Source: Lindgomyces ingoldianus (lineage: Eukaryota; Ascomycota; Dothideomycetes; Pleosporales; Lindgomycetaceae). From it: DNA of 64,000 bases. Where the stretch lies: the NCBI RefSeq assembly GCF_010093535.1, contig NW_022985208.1, positions 64,953 through 128,952 of the forward strand, in the 5' to 3' direction. The position numbers and the translations under genes were made by a program. Shown here one piece after another: positions 11,700 to 24,300 of the stretch (the stretch's first letter is position 1; each line of letters starts with the position of its first letter). A model generated the notes under the pieces. That model worked only from the letters and a program-made list of their open reading frames with translations, was not told the origin of the DNA and did no database searches.

Positions 11700-13289
11700 G
11701 AGAAAAGGGAGCCGATTTAATCCATACGAGTTATGCCTTTTTCGAGGCGGAATTCCAAGCTTACCTAGATGACCAGGTAAAAGTTCCAATTTAACTTCCT
11801 CTTGGAAGGCTTAGCACCAATACTTTCACATGATAGTCGTTTCCCTCTGAATATTAATCTATACCAAGGCAGCTTTTCCATTATTTGTGTTATACAAGTA
11901 AGTTTATGCCATCCATGAAAATATGTCCCAATTACCAGACTGTTCAGTCACTTGGTACCTAACCCACCCCCTGAACCGTGCTATTATGTTTGTACTGTAG
12001 CATGGTGTCGGTATTTCGATACAGGACTCAGCCACTCCTAGACTAACCACGAAGAGCCAGAAGTACCAACTCGGAATAAGCCTTTGGCTTCTCCCCACAC
12101 ACAAGTCCACGCAAGTCCACATCCCGAAACAGTCGTGAAACCGGGAAGTAAATAGGCCACGCATCTCGCAATCTCTACCTGGTGCATTGGCGCTTAGAGA
12201 AACACGGGAGCTTTAAGAATGTGGGCGCTTAAAGAATACGGGCACACATCCCGCCCGGGAGCTAAGAGAGCACGGACGCTTAGAGAATATAGGGATAGCT
12301 CCAGTTGGGCTCATTATAGCTTACGTAACGTCTATTCAACATCACCCTTTCCCACACAGTGACTAGTTGCATGTAGAAGCATGTTATGATGAGTTTCAAA
12401 CCACTTAGGATTAAGGGACCACTCAGGATCACGTTGCAGATCCAGCATGCTGGAAAAAGAAAAACAGATTTCGAGATCTATATAGCGTAATCAGGGGCTA
12501 GAGAAGGCAAATCTGAAATTGAGGTCTGTTTTGCGCACATCTTTGCCCCTGCTTAACATTCACAGTATCAATGAGTGTTACGGTGTCGATGTATCGGAGC
12601 TGAATACAAGATGAGCGAGCATCAGATTCAACTAAACGATATAGCTATGTACGGGTATCGTCATGATTCAAGAGGATTGCTGAGGAGCTTGCAAGGACGC
12701 AGCTTCTAAGAAATTATCCAAACGCTCCAACACAAAGGCTAAAGGCAGGTCTCATCAACCATAGACCACAAGTCAACCGGGCGCTAGCCCCTCACACAGA
12801 GAGGGGATGGTGGCCGTCGTCGCTGTGCTATAATGTTCAGCCAGCACTTCGCTCTATAGATAGCAAATATTACATTGCATAGTTCAACCCTCTCAAGAGT
12901 CTCATCAAATTGCGATTGTAGGCCAACCTTCGTACGCCAGTTGACTAACCAGCCATGAACTTACGAGCAACATGCTTACGAGCCAAAATCTTACGAGCCA
13001 CAGGATCGATTTGCTTTTAGACGTCTAAGGTTAACTCAGCGGCTTCCACTTCTTGTCATCATTGCCTCTAAAAAGGGATGCTTCTTTGCAAGCCGCGGAA
13101 AATCGGAGGACGCTCCTACCCATAATTAGCAAGGGCCTGTTACTATGCATGATGGAGAATCTGACCATTACCACCTCGTTTTCAAAGCTCCCCTGTTGCT
13201 CTCAGTACGTCAAGCAAAGGAATATCGTTCTCTTGTACCCAAAAGTTGACAGCCTTTAAGACTTTGAATTTTGGTCTTCGTCCTAGATA
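11700..13289. other. Gene-free stretch with short repeats
   Basis: About 1.6 kb without a supportable gene. It contains the degenerate repeat at 12190-12294 and a threefold CTTACGAGC motif near 12958-13000. Confidence 0.5.
12190..12294. repeat. Degenerate short tandem repeat (CGCTTAGAGAA-type)
   Basis: Five diverged units of about 17-20 bp follow each other: CGCTTAGAGAAACACGGG (12191), GAGCTTTAAGAATGTGGG, CGCTTAAAGAATACGGGC (12226), GAGCTAAGAGAGCACGG, and CGCTTAGAGAATATAGGG (12277). A short insert separates units three and four. No function is known to me. Confidence 0.6.
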
Positions 13290-13639
13290 TCAACCTAAGG
13301 AGACCTCAGTGCACATTTCTTGTTTTGTGAATTTCCAAAGGATGCATCTGAAGCAAGAGTCAAAGGAATAGTCAGCAGTCACGTTAGTGTATATCCTTTC
13401 GAACTTTGGCGCTCGTTGCTGGCATTGGACCTGTTCTTGTGTGAGTGAATGATGCGTGGAGTAGTTATGATTGAAATTACCCTGCTCCTGCTGCAACTCT
13501 TGTAGGTCTTGGCGTATCGTTTCGGTTGATGCTCGTTCTCCCTTTGGCGTTCAATCTCTCCAGTCAATCTCTCCACTCCTGTTCTAAGCTGCGAGATCGC
13601 CTTCTCATAGTACCTCGCGTGGAAATCGTCGTAACGCAT
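13290..13639 (-). pseudogene. Coiled-coil protein remnant (unrecognised family)
   Basis: Two minus-strand frames carry consecutive hydrophilic coiled-coil sequence: RYYEKAISQLRTGVERLTGE-type sequence in one (13500-13639), and ETIRQDLQELQQEQGNFN continuing to about 13290 in the other. The heptad-like Leu/Glu/Gln pattern continues across the frame change, which suggests a frameshifted gene piece. No family is recognised and no start or full length is found; it could also be chance. Confidence 0.3.
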
Positions 13640-14666
13640 GAAATGACCCTCAAAGCTGGTTGTCTATCATTCCGTGATCTTCCCTGGTTCTCGGATCAGC
13701 ACTGGAGAAACCTGCACCACCTATCTACAACAGATTACCTCACATACGAGGGTAGAAATTCTTCCAAATCACGTGGTATTAGTGTTTCTGAGGATTCAGC
13801 TTAAAAGACTGCCATTTCTTCTGACATATGGTGCTACTACCTGCTCTCCCATCGACTAGAAGCACTTTGATAAACATACAAAGAAATCTACTGTAGGCAC
13901 AGCACGTTTGCTTATTAGATGGCCATGAGAACTATTACTTACTTAAATTCTAGCAATAATGCAAGGAGAAGAATATTATTACTCATTACATGCCTGCCTA
14001 TTTATTGCATCTGCTGTAGCTACTAGATGTAAGATGTTTTGCGCGGTTGAAGAAGGCGTACGGGCGCTAAGCTAAGCAGCTGATGCACGACCAGATTAAC
14101 TATACGTAGCAGGATTTTGATATAGCAGCAAGCAAACCATCTGGGGGGACCAAAGACTGAATTCTGTCTATCTTAAGGCTCTACTTGCCCTCTTTATTAC
14201 TTGGCCTCCTGTGGAGCTAGTGCAACGCTAGGGGATCGCAGTGTGCCCTAGAGGAGCTGCTTTAAACATAAGACAGTGGTGCAGGTCTCTAAATTTGTCG
14301 ACGCAGTGTTTCTTGAGCTCTCGAGGCGATGAGGTAATTATGGCTTATAAAAATGTATCGGAGTATTTGACGTATCCTCTTAGGTGCGCTCAAAAGTCTC
14401 CCATTCGCTGCGGAGCGAATCGCAGTATGTGTATAGGCAGGCGGTTTAGGCCTCCGTGTCAGATTGAGCAGTGGCGCCGTCATGATTTTCCCCACTTGCG
14501 GAGGGTGGGGAGTCTGGTTGACGTGGCGCGATGTCGTTAGGAGTTCGATCAAGCCCATATCCACCGGTGTATAAGAAACCAAGTATCAGCCTCATAAAGC
14601 TCAGATCATCTTCAACCACCATGAGAATATCATGAATTACTTCCTAATTTCCTATATCAGCCATTC
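13640..14666. other. Gene-free stretch
   Basis: About 1 kb. The small frames at 14241-14582 overlap on both strands and show no domain. Nothing else was recognised. Confidence 0.4.
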
Positions 14667-14936
14667 TCAGGTCGCATTTGATCTTTCCCGCCTAAACGGG
14701 TACATACTTTCGCGGTCGAGCTGTTCAACCTTCCAAAAATATTCCGACTGAGAGGACAATAGCGTTTTCCGTACCTTGAACTCGTGCTCTTCACAAACGA
14801 CCTGGAGGTTCGCGGGCTTGCTATCGGTCATGAATCTAGCGCACCTGTTATTGTAGTGAGCGTTCAAACGAAAGGTTTGGCAAACGATTGTGCGGATTTC
14901 GAATCCTCGCAATTCGCGCTTTGCGCGATCGTTCAC
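14667..14936 (-). pseudogene. BTB/POZ domain fragment
   Basis: The minus frame includes a BTB N-terminal segment, LQVVCEEHEFKVRKTLLSSQSEYF (here split: LQVVCEEHEFKV, then RKTLLSSQSEYF). It matches the conserved start of fungal BTB domains, in which a D-L-x-V/I core is followed by F-x-V-H-K and a C/S-S-x-S-x-F helix. The usual H-K reads R-K. The rest of the domain and the C-terminal half found in the other BTB loci here are missing, and a stop follows at 14667. BTB domains mediate dimerisation and cullin-3 recruitment. I take this as a truncated, dead copy. Confidence 0.6.
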
Positions 14937-17900
14937 CTTCTGCCAAAGCCGGATTGTTGATTTTCGACTTTGGTGTTATATCCTCGAAAAGGGGCCCGGG
15001 ACAAGCGCATGATCCTCTTGAACAACACGTTAGTCACCTTCTGTCGAAAAGTTGGAGTAGTATTAGAAGGAAGTGAAAGACGAATAAACTAGGTTAGGGT
15101 ATATTTGTGTAGATCCAAAAGAGATTGCATAGCTTTTCACCTCGTCTGGCTTTCATTAAGGCCTTGGGCACAGCTGCTAGGTCCTCGAGGCCCCTCCCGA
15201 ATGCAGCCATGCCTTGATTTTTTGAGCATGAAATGATGCCACACTGCATGTCTCGGCTCGAGATTTCTTTGGAGTTTTAGTTTTCGTAAGAGTCTATAGG
15301 TAGGGACCAGCAGTATAATAAAAGCGACCGCCAAGCCTCGTCAAGTGACAGCTATCAACTACTCCTCCATGCACTACTGCACACAAAACCTGGCCGGACA
15401 CAACCCTGACTTATGCTGTACAAGCTCATGCAAGTGGTCTACTGATGTATACAATATATGTCTGTTCCCAATACAATGATATGATACCGGTCCAGTGTCG
15501 GTATGATCTGAGCGATTCAATGCGGCTCCAACTACCGACGAAAGGTGAAGTTCCCTAGACAAACCGAGTCACTAGTAGCGCAATTAAATGACCAAAACAA
15601 TGGCCTCAACACTGCAACCTCGTGAATTGAACCCACTACCCACAAAGAATTACAAAAACAACCCCCGCCAAAGCGGGGTAAGCCAGCCCCTACGATCTAT
15701 GAGGAAGATCAGGGGTTTTCTTATTCACCACAAATTAGAAAGAGGGTAATGAAATGGGGGACTTACTGGCTAAGAGAAATTACCGGGTGCCCGAAGGCGA
15801 AATGAACTGGAATTGAACGCTTTATATAGACGAGGAAGTTAACAAATACATCATGGAATTAGAGTAAAACTAGGACAGCAAACGCACGATAAGTTGAGTC
15901 ACTAATTACGGAATCCTCTGGGAGGTGAAAGTGATCCCTGTTTTGTTGTCGGGCTCTGGCTTGGCGCTATGGCGTTCATCAAACCGAAGATCAGTTTAAT
16001 AGGGTCAGTGTAAGTGCAAAGAAGTCTGGCGAGAGCTGCATCGCTGCCTCTGATTGAGCCTTCTTCAGACCTCACACTTCTCAAATTTGTCTTCAAAAGA
16101 TCCCTCATAACAGCAGCCAAGCATAGACTAATGTGTGAGTAGGAATATATGCCAAGCATGTAAGCCATATTTCTACTTACTACTTAAACACTGACTTGGA
16201 GCAAGCAGGAATCTAGAAATCTGCGCCCACATTTCGGAAGTCGACGGCTCATTAAAATCCATAAATCCGCACATCTATATCCTCCGAAGCCTTATACAAT
16301 CCTCACACTTCAATTGCCGACTATCGCATTCAATATACCCTTTAAAGTACCCCCATCCTCACAAGTTCACGAGCGAGTGTCGGTGGTGCTGAGAGGTGTA
16401 TGTCAGCGATGTTTAGGTTATGGGTGTCCAACTCCTTAGAGTGTACGGAAAGATGCGGTGTAGATACGAAGTTGCTGGGCTTTCGAACTTAGAGAGTAGC
16501 GTTAAGCTAGAGGAACGGATTCTGTCTAGAGTGAATAGGATGGCGTTTAAATAAACTTTACTTGCCTTTAGGTTTGGTTATGAGAGGTAAGAGTAATGAC
16601 AGTAATAAGTCCGTACATAGCTAGGCGCTCCGTTGCACTAGCATGGTTTAGACTTCGACAAAGAAATAGCGAATTGACGGTAAATATAAAAACTCACCTC
16701 TCTCACAATTCTGTTGCGAGTTTAAGGAAATATAAATTAGAAGCGCGTAAAATCGAGAGAACTGAGACCTCGTGGTGGCGACTAAGTGGGCGGTGCTAGC
16801 ATGTTTAGCACAAAGCTGGATTCTAGCTACAGATTCAAGTTTCTGCGACACACTCAAATCCATGGACCAAATCAGGGAGTGTCTGAGGTACACCTTGTGA
16901 AGTGTCTAATCATGGGAGAGATGTAGAGAGTATGTAAACGCACAAATACGGGGGGTCAATAGCTAAACCAAATTCCATTGCCCTGGCTAGGTTAGCTATT
17001 ACCGGCTAGACGCACCCTAAGAGCCACCTGCTCAACAGTGAATGTCATTTTCTACGGGGAAGTTGGCTTTCCAAGTGACAATAGTAAAGAGCCCTTAAAA
17101 AGGCAGTCGTTAGCGATCGAAAGATGACCTAGAGAGAGCTCCTACGCTGGCGCTTACCTCCCGAAGACCTGCACAGCAAAAAGTCACCATTCCGAGATAG
17201 ATAGAGTTTTGAATTGAGCATAGCTCTGCATTAGGCAGTCCCCTTATCATCCTCAGTTCGCTTAGCATGTACCCGGACCAAAAGCAGACTTATCTTCTGT
17301 CACCCTTCTCAGATAGAATTCCTAGATATATGTCAAAGTCACCTAATCGAGGGAAACATCCATTCTAGGGAGGACAAAAGCTCGAAACTCTGGCTTCAAT
17401 GTCAGCATCAATTGACATCGACTGAAATTTCAAAAGCATAATTCTCCTTGTTTCTCTCAATCCATCCCCCCTTCCCCGAGTCGAGGCAAATAAACCACAC
17501 TAGCAACTTACAGCTCAACAACCGAGCAAAACCAAACCATCACAGCGATCCAAAAGCCTCATCTCATAAATATACTCCATAAAATATCAACTCTAGATAG
17601 GTCGCATGCACCAGGCCACCCGTAAACGCAAATTTCACACCCATCCCCATTTCCTAACGTAAGCACAAACAGCGATCACAAACGCAACCTCTAGACGCCT
17701 CGCCTATCTTGCATCTATACCCTATTACACAACCTTTCATCCAACCATCCGTATATCACACTACCTTCATTCTGGACTAAAACCAGAGAAACGTAAGCCC
17801 GCCGCCTGGCAATAAACGATCCGTCTCGAGAACGGGAGGAAACGAAGGAAAGGGGGGATCCTAGTGCCCGGCGTGTCGGTGGACGCAGTCCCACTCATAC

Positions 17901-18331
17901 TGTTTAAAAGCATCGTCAGCTGTTATTCTTCATCATTGGGTGGTGATAATGACCACCACCGCAGATTTCCAAGAAATAGAAAAGAGATGAGATAAAAGAA
18001 AGAAATCCAAGACGGATAAAATCCAAAACTCGGCTTCGCAGCTCCCCAAACACTCCAAGTAAATCAATTACCCATGCCGGCGAAATGTGACAAGAGACTC
18101 CGGGGTATCATCTACCTATCTTTGCACCAGCCAACTAGCCAACCAACCGAAAACCAAAACAAACCATGGAACCAAACTAGGCTCACTCAAATAGCAAGAT
18201 CAAACCTCCCCTTTGTCTCCATGTCCTCCCCAAGCCCTTCATCCATGCCCTCCCCCCCGCTACTTGCACGCCAATCAGCCTTAGTATCCCTACCTCCACG
18301 CCACTCAACCTGATTCTCCCACCCGGTCTTC
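14937..18331. other. Gene-free stretch of 3.4 kb
   Basis: Short frames such as 15902-16168 (-) and 16648-16893 (-) have no recognisable domain. The two hairpins at 15663-15715 are the only marked structure. The 3' untranslated region of the BEACH gene should lie at its upper end. Confidence 0.45.
15663..15715. repeat. Two adjacent GC-rich hairpins
   Basis: CCCCGC at 15663-15668 and GCGGGG at 15673-15678 form a perfect six-pair stem with a CAAA loop. Immediately after it, CCCCT (15687-15691) and AGGGG (15711-15715) pair, continued by GATC/GATC (15694-15697 with 15707-15710) around a 9-base loop. The flanks are AT-rich. A structured RNA or a recombination scar is possible; neither is shown. 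Confidence 0.5.
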
Positions 18332-21300
18332 CTACTCGTCCAACCACCCTTTCCAAATCTTCTAAAATCGAGAAAGAGAGAAAAGAAAAAAGAACGTACC
18401 ACTCTGCCATCCTCATCGCCAGTGTAGACATTGTGTGGCATTGGGAGAATGCAAGTTACTGGAGCCGAGAAATTGCCGCCGTCTTCACGCGTCGAGTCTA
18501 TGTGATTGAGGACTTTTATGAGAGTGATAGTCCAAGTGCCAGTTTTGGTGTTTGGGGAGAGATGGAAGATCTGGGGGTTTGGGTTAGATGATGGGAGACT
18601 TGGCTGAAGGTGAGGAAGGGTATTGAAGGGGAGGGGAAGGAGGGGATACGTGATGTGCATACAGACCTTTACGACACCCCGTCGATGACCCGTAAAGATT
18701 AGCTCCCTCTCACACCACTCATTTGCAACTCCTTCATACACGGCAACAGCCGTAATACCATCCACATCATCTTCTCCATCACAAACATTCTGATCAAGCA
18801 GTAACCGGCCATTGAGGGTGGAAATCAACAACCGAGACCCACAAGCCAGGATGATATGCCCCGTGACATTGTTGATCTTAGCCGCTTGGATCGGGAACGG
18901 ATTCCGTCGGTGTGCTGGACCAAGGTCAAGTTCCCGAACGAACTCTGAGCGATTCAAATCCCACAAGAACACTTTGCCATCCGAGGAAGCAGACAGGAAA
19001 GCTGAGAAAGCCCGCGACGAGGCGATTGTAACCACGGGGCTCTTATGACCGAAAAGCATAGTGATGAGCTGCAAGTCAACGGCGTTCTTCTCACCCTTGA
19101 TGACATTCCACAACGCGACGGTGCAATCCGTACCGGCCGTGATAAGGGTTCGACCATCTACAAACAATGAAGTTGTGAGCTGGCCAGAGTGCAGATGCTC
19201 GAATAATCCTAATAACCTCTTCGAGTCGGAACCATAGAAGCGCACAGAGCCGTCGGTGAACCCCCATTCCATATACCGGTCATAATTCGGAGGAATGTTG
19301 TGGCGGAAGGGTGCAGAGCAAAGAATCTTATCGCTCTTCGTCATATATGCAAGCGAAGAGACGCGGTCATTTGATTCTGCACGAACAGTCAATCTCCTTG
19401 TGCGCCCTGAAAATTTTACATGGCTTGACTTACCCAGCAAAGTCATTGGCAGACGATGCAATGACTCGGCTGCTGAGTCCAGCCTCTTGATCTTCCCTAC
19501 GTTCTCTTCCCTCTTGGGATGTGGGCGCTGGAATACCTGAAGCGGCGTCTGGCCGAAATTGTTGATAATGTTAATGTTAGCAACACGCTGTACCTCTTCG
19601 GTAATAGAGTCGAGGTCGATAGAGCCGTGGTATGTCAGGTGATGGAACACATTAACAGCCTCTATGGCAGCCTCACCGCGTTGTTGGAATCCAAAGATGA
19701 GGTCGATCCAGTGGTGGAGGTTTTTGTTCACATAAGGACTCTCCAAAGCCTCACGTTGCTTGGCGATGAAAATGGCAGGATCGCCTTTCGCCCATGGAGG
19801 CAACTCTACGTCATCAATATTTTCACCAGTATTGCGAACACCGAAGTTGTATCCATTGATGTTGGTAAGAAATTCAGGGAGGTAGAAGAACTCTGGCGTA
19901 AGCTCACGCACATCAGTCATGTTCTCCTTGGACGCCGAATTCCACGCATTCTTGATTGAATAGAATAGTCGATCAGCGTGATCAAACGTATTTCCTTGGA
20001 TCAGGAAGTAAGCCGCGCTGAATGGCTGCAGACGGATGAGATAGGAGGCGACCGTCATGGCTGAGGAGTAATGGGTTCCGTAATGAAATGCTTGAGCTGC
20101 CTCGCCCATTTCAGCAAACGACTTATATCGTTCTCGAAACTCAGTCTCACGATCCAAATTCTGACATCCCATAGGCTTCGACAAGTCACGAAAGCTCTTC
20201 GGGTTCGTTAAATCCAACTCGTCGCTAGTGTAGTCGGCAATTACCCAAGGGAAGACCGGATACTGGGTCAAGTCGTTGAACGTCCGACCAGCAAGTGTAT
20301 TGACAAACATAAGGTAATGGAAATTTGACACCTCACCCTTCAGCCATTTCTTCGTTGCGGGATGTGATGAGACTGAACTGAAGGCGGATGCAAACCGGGA
20401 TCCAAATGTCTGTGGAACTTCCTCTGGGTTGCGAAGAGAATCAAGCCTCCAGGAAATCTCGGAGTTGCCCAATAACTCAGGCTTGACGACATGCGGTGCT
20501 CGGGTTAGCAGCCGTGAATGAAGATCGTTACGAGTTGGAGCTGAGATAGCCGTGAGAAGGTAGCTTCGCCCGTCATCAAAGAAAATTTCAATTGCGACGT
20601 CTCGATGGAGGAATCGGCGCTTCGAAATGCTTATGACTTCACTCCATTTCCAATACCTAGTCGTTTCGTCCTGATCACGTGGCGGAGGTCTCCGGTTCGT
20701 GATTGCCTGCTTACCAGCAATAACCTGCACGTACGGGTCTCGCTCATCGGTCGGTGCCTGCCACACACGAACAATTTCTCCATCTGACCTCTGAAAAAAG
20801 TCGTCGAGAAGATAGAGACAATCTTTTCCAACAATGAGCAGCCCTTCGACGGCTTCTAGGCCCACAACCCGAGAGACATTGCAAACATACTGAACCTGGT
20901 CACCGCGCTGTAAGCTCCGCATGACTTTGCGATTCTTGTCTTCGAACCCGTCTTCATCTTCGTACATGGCCTCGACCATCTCAAAATCTTCTTCAATATC
21001 AGACTCGGAATCATTCTTAGCGCTATGCTTCGAAGCATCTGTACCGGACCTAGGTCGTATACCCTCCCGATCAATCGGTGTAACACCAACAGCATCTTTC
21101 GCAGAAATGCTCGGAACTGCCGTGTCAAGTTTTAATCGATCTTTGGTCACAGGATCTGTATCCTTGCGCTTGGGCTGATAGTTTTGGTCTCGGTTTGTGC
21201 TATCTATAATGGTGCGCATACGCTTACGATCTCGGCCTTCTGTCTCATCGAGGCGCCATTTTGATGCGGGACTATCCTCGAAGAGGGCACACGGTCCCCG

Positions 21301-24300
21301 AATTTGCTTCTCCAACTTGGCCATGACCGAAGACAAGAAGGTGGTATTGTCTTGTTGATCTTGCAAAACACGCTGGTGTTTGATGCGCTCGGAAGCGTGG
21401 ATGTTAGATCGCCAATGGTTGGTTGAATTCTCATGAGTACTCCAGAGATTTTCATTCAAAAGTTCATCCGCCTGCCACTGCTTTAGCTTCTCCCGTCGCT
21501 TTTCGATTCGCTTCTGTCGCATATCCTCGATTTTCTTGTTTTGATCCTGTAGAAAGTCTTCCCACACTTTAGCCATAGTATCAGAGAAGAAGGCATCGAG
21601 ATCTGATTTGTTGTTGTCAAGCCAAACAAGGAAAGTCTCGTTGTCCAACTCAACCAGTTTCTGGAATCCTTCGTAGAGCTCCTTTTTACCCGAATGCATG
21701 GCATGGCTGAGTATTGCGGATGCATCTTCTGGTTTCTGAACCAATAACAGCCTCCAGAAATTAGCAGCGGCCAAGCGGACCGCGTCATGTGAAGAGGTGA
21801 GCTTTTGATAGAGCAGATAACAGATTAACTTTAGGAAATGGCCTTCGGTGTTTTCTGCTGAGAGAATGATAGGCTGCCAGTACACCATTTTCTCGATGAC
21901 CATAATTGCGTCACTCGCATCTTCTGTATCGTCTGCCTGTGCAAGGCGCAGAAGCACAACACGGAGGAATACAGCACGAATTGTCCCTACTGCTTGTGTA
22001 CAAAGCCGAACCGATTTGATTTTGCATACATCTGGTCGCTCAAGGTATTCTAAAAGGAATCCGGCAAAGTCTAGGAGCGACTCGGCGCCTCCAAGAAACC
22101 AACCTTCGAATACAGCCTCAGATATGTGGGTCACAAAACGGGCTAGGTTGGTGAGCACACGAGGTTCATGAAGCAGCTTTTGATCCAACTGGATAGCGCT
22201 CTTGACGCTTGATATGGTGTGACGGAGGATGTAGGTCTCAAAATAAGCTTGGTGCTCTTGAAATCCGGGTGGGGTTTTGAGGAACAAGCCGAGGCCCGGA
22301 AAGTCTTTTCGATAAAATAGCTGATCTTGGAAAACACCTTGAACAACCTCGACCATAGCCTCTGCGACGGTGCTGCCAATCTTGAAAGGAATCGGACCAC
22401 TATTAGTAGAGTCCAGGGTGGGATTGAGGCGAGGTGCCTGCCGGTTCCTATTCGACTTATCTGCCGAAACGAGGACGAAGGACGAAGCTCGTCGGAACGG
22501 AATAACGCGCTGTGAGGAGGAAGTCGGAAGAGTCGGCTGGACATTTGTCGTTCGAACAATGGGGGCCTGTTGACTATTAGCCTTGGACAGAGGTTGTATA
22601 ACCACATCCTGGCCCTCAAAAGTCAGAGCGGAACCCCTAGAGAGCAGTTCCGTCTCAGCGCTCACACTGTCTGAAGTGACAATGACTGGATATAGAACAA
22701 ACAACAACTCCTGGACGTAGTTGGAAGAGCTGGTAAAGTCACGGAAGTTCTCTGATCGTGAATGGAGCTCAGAAAGGAACTGTATCGCTGAATTGAGGAT
22801 GACGGCAAAGTTATTGAGACGCTCTGACTGGGGACTCTTGGAATCTAAACGAATGAGCATATTCCTTGGAAAGGGAAGACGGCAGACTGTACCTATTGTT
22901 GGCTGTTTTGCATTCAGAGACATTGTCCGGCGTCGTCCTCGGGAAACAGGGGCGTCGCCATTCTGTACCTTTGGTGTCTCATTCTCCGGCTTGGCTTGGT
23001 CACGAACAATGGCACGCAGGCCAGTCTCCAGCATCGCGGTAATAACTGGGAAAACTTCGGAGTAGATGACCCTTAGCTTAGCGTGAGGAGAATGGGTTAT
23101 GAAGATGTCAACAAGATTGAAGACATCAAAATCCCTCTCGAAGTCAATTCCGGCGACATCGCGATCGAAAAGTATGGCGAAACAGATTGTCCAGATTCCA
23201 GGAGTATTCCACCAGTGCTTCAGCCTGTTCTTCATCATGACGAAGCCGCCATTCTTCTCCGAGAATTTCTTTACAAAATGAGGTCCGTTAGAGACTAGAA
23301 GGCGAGCCAGTATCCTTGCACCTAAGATTACAACGCGCTGGTCTGGCTCTGCTAGCAAGTATAGAAGCCACTATAACAGATATTAGCAGATACTCGGCAA
23401 TAATGCGGATAAGTCTTCCTACCTTGCCAGTCACATTCTTTGCAAAGCGCAGAATGTCGTTGTAGTTAGATTTATCGCAGAGAAGCTCAGTCAGCATCCC
23501 AAGAATCGCCACGCCCAATTCTGGAAGGGGAATGCCTGGAGGCATATTTGGATCTTGGCTAGGACTCGCAGATCGTGGGGTAGATCCCGGAGTCATGGTG
23601 GGAGGAGTACCCCGGCGAAGTCGCATTGTGCTCGCTTTCGGGCGCAAGGTTCGTTTGGCAAATGCGGCCCGGCTATCATGTAATGCGTATGTGATGAACA
23701 ATGATAGAGATCGAGCATTTTCCCCATTGAAGTTAATTTGAAGGAGCACCCTAAAAGCATCCAGGAAGAACGGAAATGTTTGAGATGAGAAGGTCTCTCC
23801 CTTGAGAGCGTCGGTAAGCCGCTTGACCACCCCTATCTAATGATCAGCCAAAGTTCTCAGCAGGGACAGAGACTTACGTATTCTATGGAACCGCTTCGCA
23901 TTGTAGTGGTGATGTTTGCTTCCTCGAGCAAAATCGGCAAACTGCGCATAGTATAATTTTTGGGTCTCGAGAGATGTTGATTGCCGCCAAAGCTCGAGGT
24001 CTACAAGAAGGACCCGATACGCCAAAGGGTTGATGATGAGAGACTCCGCCGGATGTTCCTCGTCATAGCCCACGAAGCGGAGAATGACGCGGAGAAGCTG
24101 AGATAGGAAGCTCTCACACTCTTCTGTGGTCATGTCGATTTCTGAGGTCTTGCGAGTTGCAAGTGACATCGCACTGAAACCGACCTTCTGACGGAGTACC
24201 TCGGCGAGGACTGCAAAGCCGTTATTCTGCTCCATGGCTTCGCAATTGCGCCAGTTCCCCTCAACTGATTCAAGCAGGATCTTCACAGCACGAAGCACGC

